IMG/VR virus record: IMGVR_UViG_3300030101_002380
Span: 1-64,000 of that record
DNA from: a virus
DNA length: 64,000 nucleotides
Direction: 5' to 3' (one strand)
Below the pieces are notes generated by a model. The model worked only from the letters and a program-made list of their open reading frames with translations. It ran no database searches and was not told the origin of the DNA. This document shows positions 10,301-19,107 of this stretch, in pieces. The position numbers were made by a program, and so were the translations under genes. Within the stretch, counting starts at the first letter, position 1, and each line of letters starts with the position of its first letter.

Positions 10301-13300
10301 TCTTTTTTACAAAAATATACTAAGTCATAGTTAGGATCATATACAGATTGACATCCTATACCTGCAACAGGATTGTCATAAAGATTAGGACAATCTTCTA
10401 TTTCAGGATATTGACTTAATAATCTAGAAGGTAAGTATTTATTAAACCATTGCTTCATACCATTATTTGCAATATTCTCCAAACCTTTACCCCCATAATT
10501 AAATATTTTTCCTTGAGCTTGTGATATATAATATAATCCAGAAGGTGTATTTATAACACTTCTAGAACTTTCACATGATCCATACTCATGTGCTTCATCT
10601 GCATTAACAACATTTTGCATTGGTTGACTAAATAGTCCTCCGTCACCAATAGTAAGTTTTGTTCCAAGATCTGTTTTTAGTTGATCTACCCCTTGGAATA
10701 ATGCTGGAGCTAAATTAGGGAATGTAACAAAAGCACCACTCTTTGATATGGGTTTTATTACATTTACTATATTCTTAAAGTCTTTAAAATTCATTGGTAA
10801 GAAGACTCTCCAAAAATCTTTCTTAGCTTCCTTCTGTGCCTGTAATGAATATATTAATCTTTTGGGATAATGCGTGAAACAAGTATCTGCTACAAGCGGA
10901 TCATAATCTCTATCTTGAATTTGACCAAAAGAAATAAGTTGTGTATTAAATCTTGATTTACTTAATGAATAATCATACTTGTAAAAATTATCTTTTCTAA
11001 TAATACTAGAATGATACATAGCTTCAAGATCAGTGTAGTCTACAAAATCATAATGTCTTTTTTCATCTACATCTTCATGATCTCTTAATCCCATGTTTAA
11101 TGTTGACTCTACAAAAAAGTCTTGTGTACCATTACAATGAGTATACATGTATCCATTCTTAACAAGGAATAAACTTCTTGTCTTTTTATCATTAGTAATA
11201 CCATCTGCAGTTAATGCAACACTTTGTGCATCACTATAATCATTATTTGTTTCATTAGGTCCACCAGATCCACTTACACCACCACCTCCAGCAGAACCTC
11301 CACTTCCTGCAACATCATCATTAATAGAATCATCATCAGGTCTATCTAAATAATGTAAATTATTAGGTGTTATAGCTGTCATATCATCATTATTACCTGT
11401 AATAAAAGCAAAACTTGTAATATACCTTACCAACTCTGAAAGATCATATTTAGCAGTATTCATCCAATATTTTGGGCGTGGAACATTAGATCTTAATCTA
11501 TAATCAAATGCAAAACCATCTGGTTGACCAGATAAGAAATCCCAGAAGAAAGGCATAATAACTTTTTCTGTATATCTGTTTATATAACAATCACCTCCAT
11601 AAACTATTCTTGTTTGAAACTCTGCATCACCTACATCTGTTACAGAAAGATCAAATTTAAATTCTCCTGTTTCTTCATCCTTTTCTATATACTCTTGTGT
11701 AAAATAATTAATACAACCTACTGGTATTTGTTTTATCTGATCTAATTGACCATATTGATTTTTAAATGCAACTTTTAATGCAGTATAATGTGCAGCTATA
11801 TCTGCTACTCTCCATTGTGAAGGATTAAACCACCCACCAAAAGTACCAATTTTAAATCTAGAATTGTCCTCAGCACCACTAGGTAATCTAAAACCTAATC
11901 CACCTGGAGGAGCTATACTTGAAACAGCAACTGTAGATGGTCTTTGGAGATTATTAATTCTTATTTCTGCAGTTAGATTCTGAATACTAGGTCCAACATA
12001 TCTTGCCTTATCTACTAACATTCTAAATATATCACCATCAACAGGAGCATTTGTATTTAAATAAAGCCCATGACCACTATACTTATACGCATAATCTTGA
12101 AAGCTAACAAGTTCATATATCATATCAATAATATGCTGACCACCTTCAGAAGTCAATTGCATAAAATTAAATATACCAAATAGTGCCTGTGTTATAGAAG
12201 GTGCTTCTGTAAATCTACCACCTTGATATGTTATTTCTTCACCTGCACCTATATACCCTCTATTAGTTTTTCTAGCTTCATTTGTTAAATTACCCATTTG
12301 TGTAAGGGTTGTAGAATCATAACCAAAACCAGGAGCTTGTTGCCATAGTTTTGGTCCCCCAAGTACTGTCGCTGTTGAGTAAAGACCACCTCTAACTGGT
12401 TCAGAAGTTGCATTTAATGGGTTGAAAGGATTAAAAACATTTTCATTTTGATATGATCTACCAGTAGCGGAACCACTATTCCCCATAAAATGAGCATTAA
12501 CATTCAATGCTTTAGGTGGTTGATTAGCATTAATACCTTGAGGAAAGCCATCTACTTGACCTTCAACACCTAATACATTATCAGTATCATAAGGTGCTAC
12601 ACCTTCATTACCTTCTTGCTGTGTATTGACAGCATACATATAATTAGTATTTGCTAATTGAGCAGGTCCTAAAGCAATTGGATAATCTACTGGAGTGGGA
12701 GTTGAAGTTCCAACATTGGCACCAAGTGCTCCACCAAATGCCCATGGTAATCCAACAGGATTTGCCTTTCTTCCGCCATCTCTTTCATTTGATGTATAAC
12801 CAATACTTAAACCTTTTGGTTTAACTTGTTTCTGCATTTTTTTACCACGCATCTCACCAATAGCATAACCTATACCTACCATGATACCAACCCACATAGC
12901 TAAGTTTCTTAATAGTTTAGCACGTGGATGTTCTTCAGATGGTCTAAATCTTCCTATAGATTTACCCGTGGTCATTCCATATGTTTTTACTTCAAATGGA
13001 GATAAGAATGGTTTATTAAATGATGTTTCTGGTGAGTGAAATGTAAATATAGTATCTGATGTTCCAGCAAGACCTTCTGGATACACATTTACATTTGTTG
13101 GGTTATTATAATTAAATGAAAAGCCAGAATTACTTGTTAAGAATACTTCCTCCTGCGCACTATTAAAAGGATAGTTAGGAATAAAACCTGCATCTACTGT
13201 ACTATCTGCACGTCCTTGTGCATTATCAGGTATATCATACTTCCTCATATTTCTTGATATACCTTTTGCTATAATAGATTTATTACCCTCTCTTGATCCT

Positions 13301-15066
13301 ACAAGAATTTCATATCCTACAATCCCTGGTATAATGGGACCTGTTGGCCTACCTTCGTCAGGTGTGCATAACTCACCCTCACTCTCACTAAATCTAGGCA
13401 TCTTGATATTTTCAAACTTTACACCAAGAACATTTATACTATGACCACTGTCAGAAGCTCTATCTAAAAATCCTCCAGGACCTGATGCTTCAAATGTTTC
13501 ATCTGGCATTTTATGATGTCTGATATACTTTCCACATAAATCAAATCTATCATCCCCATCATTTGTATTATATCTAACAGGATCTTGAGGATACTTTTCT
13601 GTAGATTGCCAATATGCCATATGACCTTCAGCAATAACTTCACCACAATCATCTGTTATTTTATCTCCTTCTACTAGACCCATTGGATCAGTTCCAAATT
13701 GTTGTGATTGATTTGATGCAGTATTATATATTTCAAATACTCTATCTGAACCCTCTGTATCACATAATCCATTTGCTGATGCTTGAGCAGTTAAATCATT
13801 TGAATCACCTGGTAAGTTATCTAATTCATCTAAAATATTTCCATTGGGAGCTCTCCATCCATTCCAAGATAAAGGTCTACCCGGTATATGATATGATCTA
13901 GATTTATCTCCAGTATTATAAACAAATCTAATAAAAAATGCATAAACCTCATCTCTCATAAATGTAGGTTTATTACCTCCTTTCTTGTAGTAATCAGAAG
14001 GAAATTTTGTAACTGTCCAGTGCGTATGTATTCTGTTAGCTATAGGTTGATAATTAAAATCATATTTTTCTGTAGGTCCTTGTCTTATTAGATAATCATT
14101 AACTACATACATCTTATCTGATCTATCAAACACAGGTGTTGTTAATGGTATAGTATTTAAAGGAACCGCCTTTAATGCCTGATTTATAAAATCAATACTA
14201 ATATGAGATTGCTCGGTACTGTATATACCCATCTCTTTAGCTTGTATTTCTCCTTGATTATGACTTAAAATTACTAATTGAAAATGTTCAAAGTTTTTAT
14301 CTAAACCAGATATTTCAATTTCTAAACCAGATAATAAATCTTCATGATCAAATAATGGCTGAATATTAGACATACCATAATAATCACCAATCTTTTGATC
14401 ATTTATTACATATGAAATAAAAGCTTGATATGATCCATTTCTTAATTGACCACCATCATTAGATCTTGAAAGTTTTATACATGGTATATCAACCAGTGGT
14501 GCTAATCTTAATTTTTCACAATCTACACATTCTGTAGTTTCATATTCTATACACTCAGCACCTGGTGGAGATATGACATTTTGTATATAAGGTATATCAT
14601 CTAAGTTTAATGTTCTAGAAGGATTTATACCATCATCCCAATATACTTGCCATGTACAATCAAAATTTTCTTTTGCTGCACCAGTAATTAAATTACTAGT
14701 ATTAAAGTTTAAACAATCACCCCCACATTGTTGATCATTATATACTGTCTCATATAGACATTGACTATCATCCCATGTACCTATTTCACTTTGAGTATTG
14801 TTAGTTGAGTAGATAACCCATTTATCACCATATAAATGTATTGTACCTATTATAGTATAAGGTGCACCACTACATATAATATTTGCAGGTTCATTACCTA
14901 AAGTTCCAACATCACCATCTTTAGAATTATTAATAGCGTTAATGGCATGAGTATAGTTCTCTTTACCCACTAAGGCTGTATTCAAATCCTTAGTCATTCC
15001 TTTAATAGGAATTCTAGTATCTGTAGAACTAGTATTTTGTAATTTAGGGGTTTGCTTCTTAGCCAT
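7333..15066 (-). CDS. Giant virion/tail protein with vWA domain and Cys-rich modules
   Basis: At 2577 residues this is the largest gene here. The N-terminal half has no motif I can name, although its opening resembles large crAss-like virion proteins. A hydrophobic glycine-rich segment (LAMWVGIMVGIGYAIG, near 720) could cross or insert into a membrane. A von Willebrand A domain occupies about 1655-1850, with the metal-binding DLSGS motif at Asp1664 and a later LTDADSGG strand. Cys-rich, EGF-like stretches of the form CPxGYTYxP lie just before the vWA domain and around 1990-2060. A lectin-like or carbohydrate-binding-like segment follows near 2060-2240. The mix suggests host-surface adhesion. 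It is co-transcribed with its neighbours: its stop overlaps the next start by one base. It could be a tail fibre, muzzle or hub protein; which one cannot be decided from sequence alone. Confidence 0.75.
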   Translation of the reverse strand: MAKKQTPKLQNTSSTDTRIPIKGMTKDLNTALVGKENYTHAINAINNSKDGDVGTLGNEPANIICSGAPYTIIGTIHLYGDKWVIYSTNNTQSEIGTWDDSQCLYETVYNDQQCGGDCLNFNTSNLITGAAKENFDCTWQVYWDDGINPSRTLNLDDIPYIQNVISPPGAECIEYETTECVDCEKLRLAPLVDIPCIKLSRSNDGGQLRNGSYQAFISYVINDQKIGDYYGMSNIQPLFDHEDLLSGLEIEISGLDKNFEHFQLVILSHNQGEIQAKEMGIYSTEQSHISIDFINQALKAVPLNTIPLTTPVFDRSDKMYVVNDYLIRQGPTEKYDFNYQPIANRIHTHWTVTKFPSDYYKKGGNKPTFMRDEVYAFFIRFVYNTGDKSRSYHIPGRPLSWNGWRAPNGNILDELDNLPGDSNDLTAQASANGLCDTEGSDRVFEIYNTASNQSQQFGTDPMGLVEGDKITDDCGEVIAEGHMAYWQSTEKYPQDPVRYNTNDGDDRFDLCGKYIRHHKMPDETFEASGPGGFLDRASDSGHSINVLGVKFENIKMPRFSESEGELCTPDEGRPTGPIIPGIVGYEILVGSREGNKSIIAKGISRNMRKYDIPDNAQGRADSTVDAGFIPNYPFNSAQEEVFLTSNSGFSFNYNNPTNVNVYPEGLAGTSDTIFTFHSPETSFNKPFLSPFEVKTYGMTTGKSIGRFRPSEEHPRAKLLRNLAMWVGIMVGIGYAIGEMRGKKMQKQVKPKGLSIGYTSNERDGGRKANPVGLPWAFGGALGANVGTSTPTPVDYPIALGPAQLANTNYMYAVNTQQEGNEGVAPYDTDNVLGVEGQVDGFPQGINANQPPKALNVNAHFMGNSGSATGRSYQNENVFNPFNPLNATSEPVRGGLYSTATVLGGPKLWQQAPGFGYDSTTLTQMGNLTNEARKTNRGYIGAGEEITYQGGRFTEAPSITQALFGIFNFMQLTSEGGQHIIDMIYELVSFQDYAYKYSGHGLYLNTNAPVDGDIFRMLVDKARYVGPSIQNLTAEIRINNLQRPSTVAVSSIAPPGGLGFRLPSGAEDNSRFKIGTFGGWFNPSQWRVADIAAHYTALKVAFKNQYGQLDQIKQIPVGCINYFTQEYIEKDEETGEFKFDLSVTDVGDAEFQTRIVYGGDCYINRYTEKVIMPFFWDFLSGQPDGFAFDYRLRSNVPRPKYWMNTAKYDLSELVRYITSFAFITGNNDDMTAITPNNLHYLDRPDDDSINDDVAGSGGSAGGGGVSGSGGPNETNNDYSDAQSVALTADGITNDKKTRSLFLVKNGYMYTHCNGTQDFFVESTLNMGLRDHEDVDEKRHYDFVDYTDLEAMYHSSIIRKDNFYKYDYSLSKSRFNTQLISFGQIQDRDYDPLVADTCFTHYPKRLIYSLQAQKEAKKDFWRVFLPMNFKDFKNIVNVIKPISKSGAFVTFPNLAPALFQGVDQLKTDLGTKLTIGDGGLFSQPMQNVVNADEAHEYGSCESSRSVINTPSGLYYISQAQGKIFNYGGKGLENIANNGMKQWFNKYLPSRLLSQYPEIEDCPNLYDNPVAGIGCQSVYDPNYDLVYFCKKDYEALNPDCINFDACNGFVYNLTQCNGTPPVPCCPNGYTYDPSNPVGQECEKIEIFDASERIVPGYNPIDIAIVLDLSGSNGSTAGAGTQGHQTGNAFATQFVQQIDSLLNGSLTNNPTAQNSVQIGLGVWTADPFTAACGNCSGPPGSRGTVAPMTTDSTLLNSITTNNGPTFGFGQPVLDGAGDEYDDAIIQGMAILDNFGGSSLGDRSGQAGYRRIMIVLTDADSGGSACTGANCFGCTTNIQNDVWNQGVETYIVQCTAANVPNIANAPQNVVGCMVQTMNNAFSAGPGQGAQVADIIADEFIFDIPEYFCDPGTVLNPCNPGLTQLPGTTGNSVNDYECRCEVYEPVTFFDATVPIELSDEQYFKDVSWTVSYDPKARAWISFHDWHPDLTIPSLNHFFTTKNITLDTPYCPPGYTYNPITDQCDPPGCPPGSTPQIVNGVEQCCFVGFIDPIIATDTEPVVGFGTSQFANPGFNLQQGDNYGWSQTPSPWNNGYLCQNQSDLVNGVMSPDTCPTNLPPVNSIQPYEGDAFIGMLQSGDPDSGCNGLGGFDGQGANPTYYQEGVWQLLVNGNGSPNSLAPNTLLVGSVALAQASSHPSTASFTNFAPTLEIWGGSEPPGFQGQNYRGSQFGYDGADTLGASELLWRSPDVTNIDQWVVYDYEFTATQSWEYIFFKIQVTRQLAGTEYGSPANDVNVSKYLCVDGLTIPLSEDSTRSCACPEGTDMVFNDPSNNYPPASPGDCIKEFDDNTSFLDPNTFDITCMYTECTPLLTAVPAQNELGAIWKHNARCDLFANYYNIDYPWEVELIESVGQVVNTVRSIEYQLESYIYRGNLENDCGDRFHDLDYNFDEAILHNTEQVSGLLSLNLSPKNNAPLITQFPVVTPNDIQILYSKEEQKYRFNMFWDVTADRGEFNPNTSEPIFITQLNGYIRELNQANINLAKPLFQRKKFRHYWNAVILRKRVSGNRKMLLKLNNSKLNVSFR

Positions 15067-15078
15067 TACTATTTATAT

Positions 15079-15990
15079 TTAACAAAATGTTGGATGACTC
15101 TTAAACATATCATAGTAATTATGATATTGAGCTCTTCTATTAACTTCCCATATTTTTCTCATCTCCTCAAATCCAGGAGTATTTATAAATCCAAGAGCAT
15201 TATTTCTTGCAGCTCTAAGTTTCTGTGCAATCAATGCTAATTGTTGTCCAACATTCTCACCCGCAAAAACCATATTCTCAAGTATTCTTTCTTTTAGTGC
15301 ATACTCATAATATTCATTACAATAAGGATGATCAAGAACTAAAAGATTACCATCATCATCTTCCATAGCACCTTGATAGCTTATATATACATGACCATTT
15401 GTAAAGTTAGTAAGTATGTAATTATCTTTTATTTCAGCTATGTATTTAGACTGTATATTTACATTTGGGCAATCACATTGAACTTTATTTGATGTACTAA
15501 ACCTTAAAGGATGATAATCTGTATAATGTCTGTATTGACTAGCACCTACAAATTGTACTACTATATGTTCATTATTATATTTAATTCCTCCTCTTCCTGT
15601 ATCTACAGGACATGTCTGTACTACACAAACATCTTTGCAATCTGTAGGAGTTACACATTGTTCTGGATCACCTGGATCTGGAACATATTTAGTATATGTT
15701 GTATCAACAGTAGTACCAGCCGGCATTGTATTATTTACAGAAAATGAATTACAACAAAATGCATAATTTAAATATGCAAAGTCAGTGGGTAGTTTAGCTT
15801 TACTATGTTCAATATCTACAACAGTTTCTTTAGTTCTATGTATTCTTAATCCAAGATCATAATTAACTCTGGTAGCAACTTTAATTAATTGTTGAGGTTC
15901 AATCATACCCTCTAAAGCATATGTTCTAAAATCTACAGTTACATCCTCTAGTAGTTGATCAAAAGTTCTATATTTATGTGAGACAGCCAT
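15079..15990 (-). CDS. Conserved crAss-like virion protein (ring/neck candidate)
   Basis: The protein has 303 residues. Its opening (MAVSHKYRTFDQLL) and the MIEPQQLIKVATRVNYDLGLRI segment match what I recall of a conserved structural protein in crAss-like phages, encoded beside connector proteins. A central Cys-rich part (CVTPTDCKDVCVVQTC, near 115-130) may bind metal or form disulfides. Its start overlaps the stop of the upstream gene by one base, and only 12 bases separate it from the 2577-residue protein, so it belongs to the same tail/neck transcript. Its likely place is the neck or tail barrel of the particle. No enzymatic motif is seen. Confidence 0.6.
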   Translation of the reverse strand: MAVSHKYRTFDQLLEDVTVDFRTYALEGMIEPQQLIKVATRVNYDLGLRIHRTKETVVDIEHSKAKLPTDFAYLNYAFCCNSFSVNNTMPAGTTVDTTYTKYVPDPGDPEQCVTPTDCKDVCVVQTCPVDTGRGGIKYNNEHIVVQFVGASQYRHYTDYHPLRFSTSNKVQCDCPNVNIQSKYIAEIKDNYILTNFTNGHVYISYQGAMEDDDGNLLVLDHPYCNEYYEYALKERILENMVFAGENVGQQLALIAQKLRAARNNALGFINTPGFEEMRKIWEVNRRAQYHNYYDMFKSHPTFC

Positions 15991-16661
15991 TATCTATTAA
16001 TGTTTATTTTATTATCTGAATCTTCTGAAGGAACTTTCATTGTGTTCAACAATTGATTCATAACTTGTGTTTCTATTTCTGCAAACAAAAATTCTGGTAT
16101 AAAAACTTGTTGCTTATATCTTGGAACACAATCATCTTCTATATCACATGTATATTTAGAAATGTCTCCCTTAAAAATACCCTCTACTTTTATTGCATCC
16201 CATTCTACATTTGGTATGTAGATATAATCATTTAACCACCAATAGTATTTTGTTTTATTATATTTATGTGAAGTTGTTTTTGTCATAGAAGTATATGTAC
16301 CAGGACTAGTTGGTTGAAGTTCTATTGATGTATCTATAGAACTAACAGTTCTAATTAGTGGTCCCCAATAGCCTTCCATAAAGGTAGGTAGTTTATCTTT
16401 TGTTCTTTTAATAGTGCACCCACTTTGGATACCACTACACTTAGCTTCTACTTTATCAACATCTATTAGTTCAACAAAAGGAAGAGACTGCCATACACTA
16501 TTAAACTTCATAAGCTTATTAGCTGAGTCTTGTCTTCTCATAAAAAGTTGTGCATGTTTTTCTATAAGACTATAAATATATCTATCAGTCATAAAAGCAT
16601 CTTGTACTTCTGCTTTTATTGATTGTCTTATTCTTGAAACTACTTCCCCTATTGTTGTCAT
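15990..16661 (-). CDS. Head-tail connector/ring-like protein
   Basis: The protein has 223 residues and begins MTTIGEVVSRIRQSIKAEVQDAF, followed by DRYIYSLIEKHAQLFMRRQD. This helical start resembles connector or ring proteins of crAss-like phages, which stack below the portal. The rest is beta-rich, with several aromatic residues (KYYWWLNDYIYIPNVEWDAI near 145-164). It sits between two structural genes with 1-2 base junctions. I call it a neck protein from resemblance and position; the exact ring cannot be assigned. No catalytic motif is visible. Confidence 0.6.
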   Translation of the reverse strand: MTTIGEVVSRIRQSIKAEVQDAFMTDRYIYSLIEKHAQLFMRRQDSANKLMKFNSVWQSLPFVELIDVDKVEAKCSGIQSGCTIKRTKDKLPTFMEGYWGPLIRTVSSIDTSIELQPTSPGTYTSMTKTTSHKYNKTKYYWWLNDYIYIPNVEWDAIKVEGIFKGDISKYTCDIEDDCVPRYKQQVFIPEFLFAEIETQVMNQLLNTMKVPSEDSDNKININR

Positions 16662-16663
16662 AA

Positions 16664-17200
16664 CTAACTGTTTTTTTTATACATATCAGCCACTCTCTTT
16701 TTATTTTCCATTTTAATATATCTTGTCCACTTTTTTGGATACTCACTTGCAACAGCTCTTTTAAATTGTCTTACTGCAGTAAATTGCCAAAGCTCTCTAT
16801 TTTTAAAACGGTATTTAGTAGAGTAGTTTGTGTAAAATATTTTTGCTACATTACCATCAGTTTCCCAGTTTTTATTCTGTAAAACTTTACCATATTCTTT
16901 TGAAAGTGCATAATTTGTATTTACAGTTTTTGCTGCTGGGCATGTTCCTATAAATATGTAGCCTAAAGAATCAGGCAATTCTACACCATCTCTATTTTTT
17001 ATTACTTCTTCCCATATTCTTCCATTAAATAATTTAATTATATTTTTTAATTTATCATTATCTATATTAGAGTATATAGGATTTTTATCTTTAAATTCAT
17101 TTATTAACTCTGCATTCAAAAGACCCAAGACCTTCTCTCTATATCTTGGGGCATTCAAATTAGGTTTTTTAAAATTATTTATCATAATATTACCATACAT
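16664..17200 (-). CDS. Conserved crAss-like protein of unknown function
   Basis: The protein has 178 residues and is basic. It begins MYGNIMINNFKKPNL; the internal ATG at 17,185 (MINNFKKPNLNAPRYRE) is an equally good or better start. Recognisable words are APRYREKVLGLL, DSLGYIFIGTCPAAKTVNTNY, and ETDGNVAKIFYTNYSTKYRFKNRELW. I recall similar proteins next to neck genes in crAss-like phages, but no biochemical function is known to me. It is two bases from the connector gene and probably a structural or assembly factor. The Arg/Lys-rich C-terminus (KRAVASEYPKKWTRYIKMENKKR) could contact nucleic acid. Confidence 0.55.
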   Translation of the reverse strand: MYGNIMINNFKKPNLNAPRYREKVLGLLNAELINEFKDKNPIYSNIDNDKLKNIIKLFNGRIWEEVIKNRDGVELPDSLGYIFIGTCPAAKTVNTNYALSKEYGKVLQNKNWETDGNVAKIFYTNYSTKYRFKNRELWQFTAVRQFKRAVASEYPKKWTRYIKMENKKRVADMYKKNS

Positions 17201-17234
17201 TATAATTTACAAAAAAAAGGTGATTTATTCAAGT

Positions 17235-18416
17235 TTATTCAGGTGAATATGTAAGTTCACAAATCTCACCTTTATCTGATGTGTGAAGAGATAATACGCC
17301 AGATCTTCTAGATCCTACAAATTTATTGTGATAATGATAATAATCTGTCTTAGATAAACTTGGTAAAATCTTTAATGTAAACCCTGTATTCTCATGCTGT
17401 GTTATATACTCAATTTTTTTCTTATGGTGATAGTGTCCAGTATATAATGTTCTAAATAATGTTCTACCCCATTGTCTTGGATATTCCATAGAATATAACA
17501 TTAAAGAGTTTTTTGTGTTTACATCACCATGCTCAAATGCAAAAAAGTTTTTACCATATACAAATACTTTTCTCTCTAGATAAACTACATCCCACTCTAT
17601 AGTTGGATCATCAAAACACATAGATAGTCCATGGGCTAGATGAAATGATGAAAGTCTATCATGATTGCCTGGTATATAAACTACTTGTAATTTGTCACAA
17701 AATTGTTTTATATAATTAACACTCCATAGTATAGCATCAAAAGCTTGTTTATAAGCCTCTGTAGCTGTCTTACAGTTATCTAAAGGCGTTCCTGATGTGG
17801 TAGTACCACTCCATGTATCCATATTAATTAAATCACCTCCTATAACATAATATATCTTTTCTAAATGATGAGCACTACAAGCTCTATTAACTAGATCAAT
17901 AATAGTTTCTTCAAAATCCTGATCAATAGTTTCATTACCTTCTTTACCAAAGTGTATATCCTGTAAAGACAAAACTCCAGCTGTTTTTACTTGACCTGGA
18001 GTTTTTATTCTTTTTACTTCTTTATATTTTTTAGGCTTAAATTCTTTTAATAACTCTGCAACGTTATCTATTTCATTATCCTTTATCTTTGTAACCATTG
18101 CTGATACACGCCAATGATCACCCATTTGTTTATTCCAATAACTAGATAACTTCCATTGTGTAGTATCTATATTTAAAATATCTATTATTTCTTCAGGTGA
18201 TTTAGGTTCAGATGAACTTATTGTTTCCATTTTTGCTTCACCTTTTTCTATATTATATTCATAAGATGATGATCCTGACTCTTGAAGAAGTCTAGCTTTT
18301 ACCATATCTTTTAATACGTCATAGTCTTCTACTGTCATTTCTAATTTATCTGCACAGTATTCTGATGTTTTTTTCCACTTAAATGATGCTTTAATTTTGT
18401 CTAATAATGATTCCAT
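17235..18416 (-). CDS. Calcineurin-like metallophosphoesterase
   Basis: The 393-residue protein carries the full metallophosphoesterase signature from about residue 160 on: a QDIHFG (D-x-H) motif, GGDLIN, GNHDRLSS, a later FEHGD, and GHYHHKK. The spacing fits the family, whose two-metal centre cleaves phosphoesters or nucleic acid backbones. The first 150 residues are helical and of unknown role, possibly a DNA-binding or oligomerisation part. The gene lies between neck and appendage genes in the late arm, an unusual position for a purely replicative nuclease. It may act on DNA during packaging or ejection, or on nucleotides. The substrate is unknown. Confidence 0.8.
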   Translation of the reverse strand: MESLLDKIKASFKWKKTSEYCADKLEMTVEDYDVLKDMVKARLLQESGSSSYEYNIEKGEAKMETISSSEPKSPEEIIDILNIDTTQWKLSSYWNKQMGDHWRVSAMVTKIKDNEIDNVAELLKEFKPKKYKEVKRIKTPGQVKTAGVLSLQDIHFGKEGNETIDQDFEETIIDLVNRACSAHHLEKIYYVIGGDLINMDTWSGTTTSGTPLDNCKTATEAYKQAFDAILWSVNYIKQFCDKLQVVYIPGNHDRLSSFHLAHGLSMCFDDPTIEWDVVYLERKVFVYGKNFFAFEHGDVNTKNSLMLYSMEYPRQWGRTLFRTLYTGHYHHKKKIEYITQHENTGFTLKILPSLSKTDYYHYHNKFVGSRRSGVLSLHTSDKGEICELTYSPE

Positions 18417-18476
18417 AGTAGTTAATAATAATTAATAAATTGGTTGCAAGATACAAAAAAATATTGTATAAAGAGA

Positions 18477-18502
18477 GAAACCCTAGATTTCTCCAGGGTT
18501 TC
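18477..18502 (-). terminator. Hairpin terminator candidate after the FN3 appendage gene
   Basis: The 8-bp perfect stem GAAACCCT/AGGGTTTC has a 10-base loop and lies just after the stop of the gene at 18,552-19,088 in the direction of minus-strand transcription. The following minus-strand bases are U-rich but interrupted (TCTCTTTATACAATATTTTTTT), so termination may be partial. Confidence 0.5.
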
Positions 18503-18551
18503 CCAACAATTGCAGAGTTAAAACCAACAAACTTTCTCTACTTTTGTTTTA

Positions 18552-19088
18552 CTATAATGTGGTTATAAATAAATCAACAGAGTCATAATCTGTACCACCA
18601 ACTGTAGCAGCTACTTTGAATTGATAATTAGTTGCAGGGGTTAATCCTGTAACTTCATATTCTGTTGCACCTGCACCTAATGTAGCAATTAAACTATATG
18701 CTCCACCAGCATTTGCTTGATGAACTTTAATTGCTGTAACACCGTTTGGTACACCTTGCCACATAAGTTTTACTGTACTATTTGTAAGTGTATCACGGAA
18801 TAAATGAAGAATACTCTTATCCCAATTTGCTGGATATTGAATAAATAATGCAAATCTTTGTAGTATAAAATCAAGTCTTTCACCTTCAGTTACACCAAGT
18901 GTATTACCGCCTTGTGTTACAGAAAATGTTTCTTGACAATAACTTACACATCCAGCACATTGAATATCTTCACATATTTCTGTGGAAGCTCCTCTTTTAC
19001 ATTCTGTATAACTACAAGGAGTTGTTAAGCCATGATCTTGACAAGCACATGGTGATGATTTAGTATGTCCGCATTTTTTACAAGCCAT
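18552..19088 (-). CDS. Cys-rich head plus FN3-domain appendage protein
   Basis: The 178-residue protein has two parts. Residues 1-55 hold many cysteines (MACKKCGHTKSSPCAC, TTPCSYTECKRG, CEDIQCAGCVSYC), suggesting metal binding or crosslinks. Residues about 95-178 form a fibronectin type III-like domain (VKLMWQGVPNGVTAIKV ... YEVTGLTPATNYQFKVAA). This layout recurs in crAss-like phage appendage or baseplate proteins near the capsid genes. It is preceded closely (20 bases) by the 1181-residue appendage gene and followed by a terminator-like hairpin, so it ends a transcript unit. It is probably a surface or tail-appendage protein. Confidence 0.65.
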   Translation of the reverse strand: MACKKCGHTKSSPCACQDHGLTTPCSYTECKRGASTEICEDIQCAGCVSYCQETFSVTQGGNTLGVTEGERLDFILQRFALFIQYPANWDKSILHLFRDTLTNSTVKLMWQGVPNGVTAIKVHQANAGGAYSLIATLGAGATEYEVTGLTPATNYQFKVAATVGGTDYDSVDLFITTL

Positions 19089-19107
19089 TTTTTTTAATTT
19101 TTAACTG

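Noticed and set aside
8691-13901. Short frames within the 2577-residue gene on both strands
   Set aside because: They overlap a continuous long gene and show no coding signals of their own.
15052-15747. Plus-strand open frames opposite late genes
   Set aside because: They are antisense shadows of long, well-supported minus-strand genes and their translations are low-complexity.
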